DNA of 64,000 nt, from positions 243,588 through 307,587 of the forward strand of contig NZ_BPLZ01000004.1 in the NCBI RefSeq assembly GCF_019656335.1, in the 5' to 3' direction. Made by a program: the position numbers and the translations under genes. Of this stretch, positions 18,240 to 28,479 are shown in pieces. The DNA comes from Pseudomonas sp. NCCP-436 (GTDB lineage: Bacteria; Pseudomonadota; Gammaproteobacteria; Pseudomonadales; Pseudomonadaceae). Position 1 is the stretch's first letter; every line of letters begins with the position of its first letter. Under the pieces are notes generated by a model that did no database searches, was not told the origin of the DNA, and was given only the letters and a program-made list of their open reading frames with translations.

Positions 18240-19240
18240 TGCTGACCACCCGCATGCCCATGCCCCGGGCTCTGGCCCTGGGCAGCTTCAGTCTGGCGTT
18301 GCTGTGCCTGGCCAGCATGCTGCTGGGCGCCGGAGAGATCGGTATCGGCAGCAGCCTGCAGGCCCTGCTCGGCAAGGCGGACGAAGATGCCCGTTTCATC
18401 GTGCTGGAGCTGCGCCTGGCGCGTACCGAGCTGGCCCTGCTGGTCGGTCTGGCACTGGGTGCCGCCGGAGTCCTGCTGCAGGCGGTGACCCGCAACCCGC
18501 TGGCCGAGCCCGGCTTGCTCGGAGTCAGCGCCGGTTCCTCATTCGCCGTGGTGATAGCCATCAACCTGGGTGCTTCGGCCGCCGGTCTGCATCTGGGCGT
18601 GGCCATGCTGGGCGCCCTTATCGGCTGCTTGCTGGTATTGCTGGTGACCCGTCTGCGCGGAGTAGGCGATGACCCGGTGCGTCTGGTACTGGCCGGTGCG
18701 GCCTTCTCCGGCATTCTCGGTGCATTGAGCAGCCTGCTTTTGTTATGGGATCAACGTACCGCCGACGAAATGCGCTTCTGGATCATCGGTGCATTGGCCG
18801 GGCGACCGCTGGACACCCTTGACTGGAGCCTGCCAGGCCTGATCGCCGGACTGCTTTTAGCCCTGCTGGTAGTCCGCCCACTGGCAGCACTGGCACTGGG
18901 CGAGCGAGTGGCCAGCGGCCTGGGCCATCATCCGCAGTTGACCCGCCTGGGCACGTTGCTGGCAGTGGCGATACTGGTTGGAACCGCCACAGCCGCAGCC
19001 GGCCCTATCGCCTTCATCGGCCTGATCGTGCCCTATATAGCCCGCCGCCTGATTGGTTCGGACATCCGTCGTACCCTGGGCCTGAGCATGCTGCTCGGCC
19101 CCTGCGTGCTGCTGCTGGCGGACGTTGTCTCGCGTCTGCTGGTACGCCCCTATGAACTGCCGGTAGGCGTGGTAAGCGCCTTTATCGGCGCACCGATCCT
19201 GATTGCCGTGGTACGCAGCCACCGCCTGCCGACACTGTGA
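18239..19240 (+). CDS. FecCD-family ABC importer permease (first)
   Basis: Integral membrane protein of 333 residues with about nine to ten hydrophobic segments. It has the FecCD hallmark LGAAGVLLQAVTRNPLAEPGLLGVSAGSS (residues about 77-105) and the cytoplasmic ATPase-coupling region near ALGERVASGLG. The C-terminal GPIAFIGLIVPYIARRLIG and RPYELPVGVVSAFIGAPILI are typical of FecC. It pairs with the next gene as a heterodimeric channel. Confidence 0.92.
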   Translation: MLTTRMPMPRALALGSFSLALLCLASMLLGAGEIGIGSSLQALLGKADEDARFIVLELRLARTELALLVGLALGAAGVLLQAVTRNPLAEPGLLGVSAGSSFAVVIAINLGASAAGLHLGVAMLGALIGCLLVLLVTRLRGVGDDPVRLVLAGAAFSGILGALSSLLLLWDQRTADEMRFWIIGALAGRPLDTLDWSLPGLIAGLLLALLVVRPLAALALGERVASGLGHHPQLTRLGTLLAVAILVGTATAAAGPIAFIGLIVPYIARRLIGSDIRRTLGLSMLLGPCVLLLADVVSRLLVRPYELPVGVVSAFIGAPILIAVVRSHRLPTL

Positions 19241-19241
19241 C

Positions 19242-20306
19242 ATGAATCATTCCGCCCCCTTCGTCCTGCATGCGCCAGCCGGCTACTACCTGCTGCGCCT
19301 GAGTCGCTACAGCCTGCTACTGCACCGTCGCAGTCTGCTGGTCGGTCTGTTGCTGAGCGCGCTGCTGCTGATCAGCGCAACCGCCATACTGAGTGCCGGT
19401 GACGACGCCCTCGGCCCCTGGAACGTCCTGCAGGCGGCGCTCGGCCGCGGCGAACCACTCCAGGTTTTCCTGATTCAGGAGCTGCGTCTGCCACGTCTAT
19501 TGGCAGGGCTGCTCAGCGGCGCCGCACTGGGAGCCGCCGGCTGCCTGCTGCAGACACTGGCACGCAATCGCCTGGCTACCCCAGGCGTGATCGGCATCGA
19601 CAACGGCGCCACCGCCTTTGCCGTTGCATCCATTGTCGCCGTCCCCACCAGCCTGGCGCCCTCGGCGCTGGCGTTGAGCGGCGCCGCCACGGCCGCCGTA
19701 CTAACCTTCGCTCTGGCCGCAGGTGGCGGTGCCCGCGGCTACCGTTTCATCGTCGTCGGTATTGCCGTCGGTGCGCTATTTGGCGCCCTGACCAACCTGA
19801 TGCTGGCCCGCAGCGACATGGATGCGGCCAACGCCGCCTATCCCTGGACTGTCGGCAGTCTCAATGCCCGCCCAGCCGATTCGGTAATGCTGCTGGCCAT
19901 CGGCCTGGCAAGCGGGTTGCCGCTGGCCAGGCTGCTGGTCAATGCGCTGACGCTGATGCGTTTCTCCGACAGCGTCGCCATTGGCCTTGGTGTTCGCCTG
20001 CAACGCATGCGCTTGCTGACCCTGGCTTTGTGTGTATGGCTGACGGCACTGGCGGTCGCCGTGGTCGGCCCGGTCGGCCTGATCGCCCTCGCCGCACCAG
20101 AAATGGCGCGCCACCTGTGTAGCCGTCACGGCGTGCCGGTAATCAACGCTGCGCTGTCCGGGGCGTTGATGATGATTCTTGCTGACTGGCTTGGGCGCAG
20201 CCTGCTGGCTCCCATCGAGATCCCGGTCGGGATCATCACCGCCGTAGTCGGCGGCCCCTTCCTGCTTTGGATTCTTCTGCGCCAGACACCTCGGAGTTCG
20301 ACATGA
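19242..20306 (+). CDS. FecCD-family ABC importer permease (second)
   Basis: Integral membrane protein of 354 residues and FecD-like partner of the upstream permease. It shows RLPRLLAGLLSGAALGAAGCLLQTLARNRLATPGVIG near residues 82-118 and the conserved VVGPVGLIALAAPEMARHLC followed by PIEIPVGIITAVVGGPFLLWIL at the end. ATG 19242 lies one base after the previous stop. An in-frame upstream start at 19203 would overlap the previous gene and is less likely. Its stop overlaps the ATPase start by four bases (ATGA). Confidence 0.92.
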   Translation: MNHSAPFVLHAPAGYYLLRLSRYSLLLHRRSLLVGLLLSALLLISATAILSAGDDALGPWNVLQAALGRGEPLQVFLIQELRLPRLLAGLLSGAALGAAGCLLQTLARNRLATPGVIGIDNGATAFAVASIVAVPTSLAPSALALSGAATAAVLTFALAAGGGARGYRFIVVGIAVGALFGALTNLMLARSDMDAANAAYPWTVGSLNARPADSVMLLAIGLASGLPLARLLVNALTLMRFSDSVAIGLGVRLQRMRLLTLALCVWLTALAVAVVGPVGLIALAAPEMARHLCSRHGVPVINAALSGALMMILADWLGRSLLAPIEIPVGIITAVVGGPFLLWILLRQTPRSST

Positions 20307-21127
20307 GCCTGCCTTCCTCCCTGCTCGGCCACGCCAGCCAACCGGATGTACGCCTGCAAGCCCGCGATCTGAGTCTGGACTACGAACGCACACGGATCAT
20401 CGACGGGCTGAATCTGGAGATCCCCAGAGGCCAGGTCAGCGCCATCGTCGGCCCCAATGGCTGCGGCAAGTCCACCTTGCTGGCGGGCCTGGCCCGGCTG
20501 CACAAACCCAGCGCCGGTGCCGTGCTGCTCGATGGCAAAGTCATCAGCAGCCTGCCCTCGCGCGAGGTGGCCCGACGACTCGCCCTGCTGCCGCAGGATG
20601 CCAGCGCGCCCGACGGACTGACGGTCAGCGAGCTGATCCGCTTTGGCCGTCAGCCGCACCAGAGCCTGCTGCGCCAATGGAGCGAGGAAGATCAGGCCAT
20701 CGTCGAGGCTGCGCTGGCCGCCGCAGATTTGCTGGAGCTGGCGGATCGGCCGCTGGAATCCATGTCCGGTGGCCAGCGGCAGCGGGCCTGGATCGCCATG
20801 GCCATCGCCCAGGCCACCCCGCTGCTGCTGCTCGACGAGCCCACCTCGGCGCTGGATCTGGGCCATCAGATCGAGGTTTTCGAGCTGATCCACCAGCTTG
20901 CGGCAGCCGGCAAGACCGTCGTCATGGTGGTGCACGACCTGTCCAGCGCCTGCCGCTACGCCGACCATCTGATCGCCATGCAACAGGGACGGATCATCGC
21001 CAGCGGTCGACCGGAGGAAATCGTCACCAGCGAACTGGTGGAACAGCTGTACGGCGTACGCTGCACCCTGCTGCGTGACCCGCTGAGCGGTACCCCGGTA
21101 ATCGCCGGAATCAGCCGGCTCGCCTAG
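20303..21127 (+). CDS. FecE-type ABC importer ATPase
   Basis: Cytoplasmic ATPase of 274 residues. Walker A GPNGCGKST is at residues 50-58, the Q-loop in LLPQDAS, the ABC signature SMSGGQRQR, Walker B LLLLDEPTS and the switch histidine in VVHDLSSACRYADH. It is of the siderophore/B12 importer class (FecE/FhuC/BtuD) and powers the two FecCD permeases encoded just upstream. ATG 20303 overlaps the upstream stop; an in-frame start at 20267 is less likely. Confidence 0.93.
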   Translation: MSLPSSLLGHASQPDVRLQARDLSLDYERTRIIDGLNLEIPRGQVSAIVGPNGCGKSTLLAGLARLHKPSAGAVLLDGKVISSLPSREVARRLALLPQDASAPDGLTVSELIRFGRQPHQSLLRQWSEEDQAIVEAALAAADLLELADRPLESMSGGQRQRAWIAMAIAQATPLLLLDEPTSALDLGHQIEVFELIHQLAAAGKTVVMVVHDLSSACRYADHLIAMQQGRIIASGRPEEIVTSELVEQLYGVRCTLLRDPLSGTPVIAGISRLA

Positions 21128-21154
21128 CCGCTCGAGGCTGCTCTGCCGCGTTGC

Positions 21155-22030
21155 CTAAAATGGCAACGCCTGCACCACAAAGCGTCGAACCGGGGCGACA
21201 ATTTCCTCCTGGGCCACGACCAGCGGCAGGTCACGGGCGCCGGCACTGGTACGGGCAACCAGTGCATAGAGAGTCGCAGTAGCCAGTTCCAGCGACTCCG
21301 GCAAGCTCAACCCCAGCAGCAGACGGGCCAGCAGCACAGCCGAGAATACATCGCCCATGCCGTTGGGCAGCGGGTGCAAGGTCAGTCGTGGGGTATTGAC
21401 CAGCCAGGCTCCTTCGCCATTGACGGCCAGCGTGCCCAGCTCACCCTCGCCCATGTCCGCCGTGGACAGGCTGGTGACCACTACCACGTCCGACCCACGG
21501 CCACGCAGCTGCCGTGCGATTCTCACGGCGTCCTGCAGATCAGTCGGTTTACTGCCTGTCAGCAGCTCAAACTCGAACTGGTTGGGCGTGATGATGTTGG
21601 CGCAGGAAATCGCCTGGTCACGCAGGAAGTCCGGAATCGCCGCATTGACGAAAACCCCCCGCCCCACGTCGCCCATCACCGGATCACACAGATAGCGTAC
21701 AGACGGATTGTGCTGGCGAATCTCGCCCACCGCCTCGAGAATTACCCGGCCACTCTCGGCATCACCAAGATAGCCCGACAGCACTGCCGCCAGGCGAGGC
21801 AACAGTCCTCGTTCCTTAAGCCCCAGCAACACCTCGCGCACGTGATCAGGCCCGAACACCTGGCCGCGGAACTGGCCGTAGCCGGTGTGGTTGGAAAACT
21901 GCACGGTATGGATCGGCAGTACCTCCAATCCCAGTCGCTGCAAAGGGAACACTGCGGCGGCATTGCCGACATGGCCCCAGGCCACATGGGACTGAATGGA
22001 CAAAACGAGGGTGGGTAAGGTTGCGCTCAT
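21155..22030 (-). CDS. pdxY: Pyridoxal kinase
   Basis: Ribokinase-like pyridoxal kinase of 291 residues in the B6 salvage pathway, making PLP from pyridoxal. The N-terminal VLSIQSHVAWGHVGNAAA and SNHTGYGQFRG segments match PdxY. CDPVMGD and ITPNQFEFELLTG form the substrate and ATP sites, and GMGDVFSAVLLA holds the catalytic Asp loop. It is convergent with the Fec importer; the stops are about 28 bp apart. Confidence 0.95.
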   Translation of the reverse strand: MSATLPTLVLSIQSHVAWGHVGNAAAVFPLQRLGLEVLPIHTVQFSNHTGYGQFRGQVFGPDHVREVLLGLKERGLLPRLAAVLSGYLGDAESGRVILEAVGEIRQHNPSVRYLCDPVMGDVGRGVFVNAAIPDFLRDQAISCANIITPNQFEFELLTGSKPTDLQDAVRIARQLRGRGSDVVVVTSLSTADMGEGELGTLAVNGEGAWLVNTPRLTLHPLPNGMGDVFSAVLLARLLLGLSLPESLELATATLYALVARTSAGARDLPLVVAQEEIVAPVRRFVVQALPF

Positions 22031-22102
22031 GGCGGTCTCTGCGGGCAGGGATCAAAGAGACGGGAATTATTCGCCAAGCAGCTTCAACGCACCACTGTCA
22101 TG

Positions 22103-23320
22103 TCAAGCGGAACCGGTCTGTCTCCCACATTGCCCGGACACAGAGCCTTGCTCCTCGCGCACAGGCTCCGCCCACTCCACACGGTTGCGACCGGCGGCCT
22201 TGCCCCGATACAGCGCGCTATCGGCCTGTTGCAGGCAGTGATCAAGCGAATGCTCGCCATTCAGATCACCGGCCACTCCAATAGTGGCCGTGCAGCGAAT
22301 CGGTTGTGCCAGCCCCGTTCCCGGCACATTGCTGTCCTCAATGCCCTGGCGAATGCGCTCGGCCAGTTGAAGTGCGCCATCCCGATCCGTATAGAGGGCA
22401 ATCACGACGAACTCCTCGCCGCCCTGGCGGCAGATCAGATCCCCCTGGCGGGAAGTGCTGCGAAGAACCGAGGCAATGTGGCGCAGAACAAGATCGCCGA
22501 TCTTGTGCCCATATACGTCGTTGATGCGCTTGAAATGATCAATATCGACGATCAAGAGATAAGCCGGCGTCGCCTGACGGGCCAGAAAGTGTTGCGCCAA
22601 TCTGTCCATGAGTCCACGTCGATTGAGCAGGCGGGTCAACGGATCATGCGCCGCCAGCGCATGCAGACGATCGGTCAGACGACGCAGAACCAGCCAGACG
22701 GCGCTGGGCGGCAGTACCGTGGCCAGGAACGACATGTACAGATAGAAGACCTTCTGGAAGTTGCTCCCCAGATCCAGAGCAGCCAGTCCCTGATCGAGAA
22801 TCATCGCGAACTTCACTGCGTTAAGCACGCAAATGCCGGCAATCAGCAGAGAAAAAAACCACATTTCGATGCGCAGATCGCGGGCGAAACTGCGGCCGCC
22901 ATGAAAAGCAATCAGTGCCATGCCGGAGAACAATAGCGCACAAGCGGCCGACAGCATGGCATGCCGCGCCTCGACACCGATCAGCCACTGCACGAGCAGC
23001 TGTGCCAAGCTGTAACCAACGGCTACGGTCAGCAATGGCCGAAGCACCGCAACAGGTCTGTCGAAAAATCGCATGGCTCCAAGCAGATAGGCCACGGGAG
23101 CACAGAGCGTCAGGGTGTGATTGACAATACTGCTCAGCTCCTCATGCCGAGTGCCACCGAACAGTTGCAGCAGGTAGGCCAGCCCCAGCATCAGGTTACC
23201 GGCGGCGAACACCTCCATCCCCATCTTCTTGCCGTTCAGTCGTGTACTGATGAGAAAGAACATCAGACAGAAGCAGAACAGGTGGACACAGAGCATGCCA
23301 ATAACGACGGTGGTGACCAT
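22103..23320 (-). CDS. Membrane-anchored GGDEF diguanylate cyclase
   Basis: Protein of 405 residues with about six to seven hydrophobic segments in the first 210 residues forming a membrane sensor of no family I recognise, then a GGDEF domain starting near HDPLTRLLNRRGL. DIDHFKRINDVYGH and the active-site loop GGEEF are intact. The inhibitory RxxD motif (RQGD) lies five residues before GGEEF, so product inhibition is expected. ATG 23320 is used; TTG 23350 in the same frame is possible and neither has a good ribosome site. It is upstream of, and divergent from, the tau operon. Confidence 0.88.
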   Translation of the reverse strand: MVTTVVIGMLCVHLFCFCLMFFLISTRLNGKKMGMEVFAAGNLMLGLAYLLQLFGGTRHEELSSIVNHTLTLCAPVAYLLGAMRFFDRPVAVLRPLLTVAVGYSLAQLLVQWLIGVEARHAMLSAACALLFSGMALIAFHGGRSFARDLRIEMWFFSLLIAGICVLNAVKFAMILDQGLAALDLGSNFQKVFYLYMSFLATVLPPSAVWLVLRRLTDRLHALAAHDPLTRLLNRRGLMDRLAQHFLARQATPAYLLIVDIDHFKRINDVYGHKIGDLVLRHIASVLRSTSRQGDLICRQGGEEFVVIALYTDRDGALQLAERIRQGIEDSNVPGTGLAQPIRCTATIGVAGDLNGEHSLDHCLQQADSALYRGKAAGRNRVEWAEPVREEQGSVSGQCGRQTGSA

Positions 23321-23622
23321 AAGTTCGCGCCGGTAAGGAACAGATGCCAACCCGTCAGGTTCACGGCATGGCTGATAGAAGCTGCTGATCGTAGGCTGAT
23401 CGGGTTACGGAAGGCAATCTGACATCAATCGAAAACCAGTTGTCTTATATGCCGGCATTCGCCGATGCCATGCTCCATCAGCATACAAATATTGATAGCA
23501 GCATACACGCACTAGCCCTGCCCCGGAGCAAAAGACCAGCTCTATAGTCAATCCCGTACAGCATGCTTCTTCGCCAAAAGAGCAGCCTTCCGAAAGCTGC
23601 CGCCACACTTATAAATATAAAA

Positions 23623-23643
23623 ATATTCTAAAAAAATATTTAT
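23623..23643 (+). promoter_or_regulatory. Shared 21-bp AT-rich sulfur-operon element, copy 1 (tau operon)
   Basis: Begins ATATTCTAAA and ends TATTTAT. It is near-identical to elements at 28480-28500 and, inverted, 38043-38063. It lies 126 bp before the first tauA. All three copies precede sulfur-acquisition operons, which suggests a CysB or other sulfate-starvation activator site. The surrounding 23321-23769 leader holds no gene that I can support. Confidence 0.6.
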
Positions 23644-23769
23644 CTATTTCTTTTTAGCAATATTAGCATTGCTTCACCGGACCGCCGGACCCTTCTTCAA
23701 ACAGCACTTACCTGTCCTGCGGCTAGGCATCCTCGTCAGAAGGGCCAGCCTGCTTTCGAGGAGCAACAC

Positions 23770-24744
23770 ATGACCCCCTTTCCTTTCGTGCGCCAACTAC
23801 TGGCCGCGCTGACCCTGTCGAGTCTGACCCTGGCTGCCCAGGCCGCCGACTTTACCGTGGCCTACCAGACCATGGCCGATCCCGCCAAGGTGGCCCAGGC
23901 TGACGGTGTCTACGAACAGGCTACCGGCGTGAAGATCAACTGGCGCAAGTTCGATAACGGCGCTGACGTGATCACTGCTGTCGCCTCCGGTGACGTGCAA
24001 ATCGGCAACCTTGGCTCCAGTCCGCTGACAGCCGGTGCTTCGCGCAAGCTGCCGATCGAAACCTTCATCATCGGAGCACAAATCGGCGCCGGCGAAGCGC
24101 TGGTGGTACGTGAAGGCATCGATTCGCCGGAAGATCTGATCGGCAAGAAGATCGCCGTGCCATTCGTTTCCACCGGCCACTACAGCCTGCTGGCGGCGCT
24201 CAAGCACTGGCAGATCGACCCGGCCAAGGTACAAATCCTCAACCTGGCGCCGCCGGCCATCATCGCTGCGTGGAAACGCGGCGACATCGACGCCACCTAC
24301 GTTTGGGATCCGGCACTGGGCGTGGCCAAGGAAAACGGCAAGGTGCTGATCACCTCCGGCGAGCTGGGCAAGTTGGGTGCGCCGACTTTTGATGCCTGGA
24401 TCGTGCGCAAGGACTTCGCCGAGAAACATCCGGAAGTGGTCCAGGCCTTCGCCCAGACGACTCTCGCCGCCTATGCCGACTACCGCCGCGACCCGCAGGC
24501 CTGGGTGGCCAATGCCGACAACATCGCCAAGGTAGCCAGCCTGACCGGCGCCAAAGCCGAAGACATCCCCGCGCTGCTGGAAGGCAATGTGTTCCCTCTG
24601 GCCGAGGAACAAAAGCAACTGCTCGGCCCGGCGACCGTCAAGGCTGTGCATGACACCGCCGTATTCCTCAAGGAGCAGGGCAAGGTCGACCAGGTTCTGC
24701 CGGACTACACCCCCTACGTCAGCAATCGCTTCATCAGTAACTGA
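23770..24744 (+). CDS. tauA: Taurine ABC transporter substrate-binding protein, first copy
   Basis: Periplasmic binding protein of 324 residues with a signal peptide (1 to about 25, AAQAAD). Mature TauA features are FTVAYQTMADPAKVAQADGVYEQATG, NWRKFDNGADVITAVASGDVQIGNLGSSPL and FVSTGHYSLLAALKHWQ. CGAGGAG lies eight bases before ATG 23770. A second, clearly homologous tauA follows after 51 bp that contain a hairpin with a T-run. This copy probably binds taurine or a related aliphatic sulfonate; which copy is the true taurine protein is not decidable here. Confidence 0.94.
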   Translation: MTPFPFVRQLLAALTLSSLTLAAQAADFTVAYQTMADPAKVAQADGVYEQATGVKINWRKFDNGADVITAVASGDVQIGNLGSSPLTAGASRKLPIETFIIGAQIGAGEALVVREGIDSPEDLIGKKIAVPFVSTGHYSLLAALKHWQIDPAKVQILNLAPPAIIAAWKRGDIDATYVWDPALGVAKENGKVLITSGELGKLGAPTFDAWIVRKDFAEKHPEVVQAFAQTTLAAYADYRRDPQAWVANADNIAKVASLTGAKAEDIPALLEGNVFPLAEEQKQLLGPATVKAVHDTAVFLKEQGKVDQVLPDYTPYVSNRFISN

Positions 24745-24757
24745 CCAAGACCTTTGC

Positions 24758-24782
24758 GGGCGGCAATTGATGCCGCCCTTTT
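24758..24782 (+). terminator. Intra-operon hairpin between the two tauA copies
   Basis: Perfect stem GGGCGGCA / TGCCGCCC (24758-24765 with 24771-24778), five-base loop, followed by TTTT. It has the form of an intrinsic terminator and would partly uncouple the first binding protein from the rest of the operon, or stabilise the upstream mRNA. Confidence 0.75.
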
Positions 24783-24795
24783 CGGAGCTGATTCA

Positions 24796-25767
24796 ATGCC
24801 TCGTATCCATCGACTGTTCGCAGCCGTGACCACTGCCCTGTTCGCCTCGTTCGGACAGGCTGCCGACCTGACCATCGCCTATCAGACCGGCATCGATCCG
24901 ACCAAGGTTGCCCAGGCCGATGGAGCCTATGAGCAAGCCATTGGCCAGAAGATCGACTGGCGTCGCTTCAACAGTGGCGCCGAGATCGTCACCGCCCTAG
25001 CCTCCGGCGATGTGCAGATCGGTAACCTCGGCTCCAGCCCGCTGGCTGCCGCAGCCAGTCGTGGTCTGCCCATCGTCACCTTTGTCGTCGCAGCACAGAT
25101 CAACGCCGCCGAAGCCCTGGTCGTACGCAACGGCAGCGGCATCGAGAAACCCGCCGACCTGGTCGGCAAGACAATCGCCACACCATTTGTTTCCACCTCG
25201 CACTACAGCCTGCTCGGTGCCCTCAAGCACTGGCAGATCGACCCGAACAAGGTGCGCATCGTCAACCTCAATCCGACTGAAATCAACGCGGCCTGGCAAC
25301 GCGGCAACATCGACGGAGCGTTCGTCTGGTCACCAGCGCTGGGCGTGATCAAGAAAACCGGCAAGGTGCTCACCGACGCCGCCGAAGTCGGTACCTGGGG
25401 CGCACCGACCTTCGAGGTCTGGGTTGCCCGCAAGGACTTCGCCGAGAAGCACCCTGAAGTGCTGGAGCAGTTTGCCAGGGTCACGCTCGACAGCTTCGCC
25501 CGCTATGCGACGGAAAAAGATCAGTGGACGGCCGACTCCGAACCAGTACGCAAGATCGCCACACTGACCGGCTCAAACCCTGCAGATGTACCGGAACTGC
25601 TGGCCGGCTCGGCCTTTCCGGATCACCAGCAGCAACTGGCACTGCTCGGCGAACGCACCGCCCGTGATATCGCCGCCACAGCCGTATTCCTCAAGGAGCA
25701 AGGCAAGGCTGACCGAGTGCTTGAGGACTATTCGCCCTATGTCAGCAGCCAGTACATCAAACCCTGA
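24796..25767 (+). CDS. tauA: Taurine-type ABC transporter substrate-binding protein, second copy
   Basis: TauA paralog of 323 residues with a signal peptide (1 to about 22, SFGQAAD). It matches the first copy almost throughout: AYQTGIDPTKVAQADGAYEQAIG, SGDVQIGNLGSSPLAAAAS, FVSTSHYSLLGALKHWQID and the C-terminal FLKEQGKADRVLEDYSPYVSSQYI. Substitutions concentrate around the presumed ligand lobes (for example NLNPTEINAAWQ against NLAPPAIIAAWK), so ligand preference may differ. CGGAG lies about eight bases before ATG 24796. A tandem duplication within the operon is the simplest origin. It is separated from tauB by 30 bp. Confidence 0.93.
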   Translation: MPRIHRLFAAVTTALFASFGQAADLTIAYQTGIDPTKVAQADGAYEQAIGQKIDWRRFNSGAEIVTALASGDVQIGNLGSSPLAAAASRGLPIVTFVVAAQINAAEALVVRNGSGIEKPADLVGKTIATPFVSTSHYSLLGALKHWQIDPNKVRIVNLNPTEINAAWQRGNIDGAFVWSPALGVIKKTGKVLTDAAEVGTWGAPTFEVWVARKDFAEKHPEVLEQFARVTLDSFARYATEKDQWTADSEPVRKIATLTGSNPADVPELLAGSAFPDHQQQLALLGERTARDIAATAVFLKEQGKADRVLEDYSPYVSSQYIKP

Positions 25768-25797
25768 ACCCGCGCCTGCATTGAAGAGAAACTGAAC

Positions 25798-26576
<779 letters not shown>

Positions 26577-26580
<4 letters not shown>

Positions 26581-27410
26581 GCAGTTTCGAATACCTCTAC
26601 GACAAAACCGACACCCCCCTAGAACCCGAACGCCCCACCCGCGAACTCAGCCTGCTGACTATCAGCAGTCTGAGCGTTGGCGCCCTGCTCTGGCTGTGGT
26701 GGGCGGTCACCGCCAGCGGCCTGATCGAGCCATTGTTTCTGCCCAGCCCGCAGGCTGTGTTACTGCGCGGCTGGCAACTGCTCGGTGAAGGCTATATGAA
26801 CGCCAGCCTGTGGCAGCACCTGGGTGCCAGCCTTGGACGTATCAGCCTCGGCCTGCTGGGCGCGGTGGCCACTGCCATCCCGTTGGGTATCGCCATCGGT
26901 CGCAACCGCATCATGCGCGGCATCTTCGACCCGCTGATCGAGTTTTACCGGCCGATTCCACCGCTGGCCTACCTGCCGCTGATCGTCATCTGGTGCGGCA
27001 TCGGCGAACTGTCCAAGGTGCTGCTGATCTATCTGGCCATCTTCGCCCCCATCGCCATCGCTACCGCCACGGGTGTACGCAATGTGGATCCGGCCAAGCT
27101 GCGCGCCGCACAGTCGCTTGGTGCAACGCCCTGGCAACTGATCCGCCACGTGGTACTGCCGGGCGCTCTGCCGGAAATCCTCACCGGGGTACGCATCGGC
27201 CTCGGTGTCGGCTGGTCCACACTGGTCGCCGCAGAACTGATCGCCGCCACCGAAGGCCTGGGCTTCATGGTGCAATCCGCCGCCCAGTTTCTGGTCACCG
27301 ACGTGGTGATCCTCGGCATCCTGATCATCGCCCTGATCGCAGTCACGCTGGAGCTGGGCCTGCGCGCCCTGCAACGCAAACTGGTGCCCTGGCACGGCCA
27401 GGCCCACTGA
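26577..27410 (+). CDS. tauC: Taurine ABC transporter permease
   Basis: Inner membrane protein of 277 residues with about six transmembrane segments. It has the binding-protein-dependent permease EAA loop ([39 protein letters not shown]) near residues 178-216. FLPSPQAV and [22 protein letters not shown] are typical of TauC/SsuC. tauD follows after a 49-bp gap. Confidence 0.95.
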
Positions 27411-27422
27411 TTTTTAGCAGAG

Positions 27423-27447
27423 GGTGGCGGACGGTCTGCCCGCCACC
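27423..27447 (+). other. Hairpin between tauC and tauD
   Basis: GGTGGCGG (27423-27430) and CCGCCACC (27440-27447) form a perfect 8-bp stem with a nine-base loop. It lies immediately before the AAGGAG ribosome site of tauD and has no T-run; an mRNA stability or processing role is possible. Confidence 0.45.
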
Positions 27448-27459
27448 AAGGAGTCCTGT

Positions 27460-28293
27460 ATGTCACTGACCATCACCCCGATAAGCCCGGCATTAGGCGC
27501 CATTATCGAGGGTATCGACCTGCGTCAGCCGCTGTCCGACGCCAACCAGCAGCACATCGAACGAGCGCTGCTCAAGCACCAGGTACTGTTCTTCCGCAAC
27601 CAGTCCATCGAGCCGTCACAGCAGGCCGCCTTCGCTGCGCGTTTTGGCGACCTGCATATCCACCCGCTCTACCCCAATGTGCCGGAGCAGCCCGAAGTCC
27701 TCGTGCTCGATACCGCCGTGACCGATGTGCGCGACAACGCTATCTGGCATACCGACGTCACCTTCCTGGAGACACCGGCCATGGGCGCGGTACTGGCCGC
27801 CAAGCAACTGCCGACCTATGGCGGCGACACCCTCTGGGCCAGCAGCAGCGCGGCCTTCGATGCATTGTCAGAACCGCTTAAGCGCCTGCTCGACGGCCTG
27901 ACCGCAACCCATGACTTCACCCGTTCGTTTCCGCTGGAACGCTTCGGCAATACACCGGAAGCTCTGGCGCACTATCACGAGGTACAACGCACCCACCCGC
28001 CGGTGGTGCACCCGGTAATACGCACCCACCCGGTCACCGGGCGTAAGGGGCTGTTCGTCAACGACGGCTTCACCAACCGGATCAATGAACTGGAACCTGC
28101 GGAAAGCGACGCCCTGCTGCGCTTTCTCTTTGCTCACAGCACACGTCCGGAATTCAGCATCCGCTGGCGCTGGCAGGAAAATGACGTGGCCTTCTGGGAC
28201 AATCGCATCACCCAGCATTACGCCGTCGATGACTACCGCCCGGCACGCCGCGTGATGCACCGCGCCACGGTGCTGGGCGACAGGCCGCGCTAA
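27460..28293 (+). CDS. tauD: Taurine dioxygenase
   Basis: Fe(II)/2-oxoglutarate dioxygenase of 277 residues that oxidises taurine to sulfite and aminoacetaldehyde, giving a sulfur source. The iron triad is His97 and Asp99 in WHTDV and His253 in TQHYAVDDY. The 2-oxoglutarate contacts Arg264 and Arg268 lie in ARRVMHR. The substrate-side segment [13 protein letters not shown] is conserved. AAGGAG lies seven bases before ATG 27460. It is the last gene of the tau operon; a second, amber-interrupted relative lies at 37.0-37.9 kb. Confidence 0.96.
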   Translation: MSLTITPISPALGAIIEGIDLRQPLSDANQQHIERALLKHQVLFFRNQSIEPSQQAAFAARFGDLHIHPLYPNVPEQPEVLVLDTAVTDVRDNAIWHTDVTFLETPAMGAVLAAKQLPTYGGDTLWASSSAAFDALSEPLKRLLDGLTATHDFTRSFPLERFGNTPEALAHYHEVQRTHPPVVHPVIRTHPVTGRKGLFVNDGFTNRINELEPAESDALLRFLFAHSTRPEFSIRWRWQENDVAFWDNRITQHYAVDDYRPARRVMHRATVLGDRPR

Positions 28294-28322
28294 GCAAGTT
28301 CGCCCTCCTCCCCCTGCAATGG

Positions 28323-28350
28323 CCCGGTCATGGCCGGCTCCATGACCGGG
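28323..28350 (+). terminator. Hairpin after tauD
   Basis: Perfect 11-bp stem CCCGGTCATGG / CCATGACCGGG (28323-28333 with 28340-28350), six-base loop, 30 bp after the tauD stop; no T-run follows. Confidence 0.65.
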
Positions 28351-28479
28351 TGCAACTCTCCACAAGCTAACTCGAACGCGCAGGCAGCCTTGGCCCCAAC
28401 GGGCCTGATGCGGCCTGCTGTTTCTTATGCCCGGTTACGCGTCCTTGTGACGGATGCGAAACAACTTCCGGACACATAT

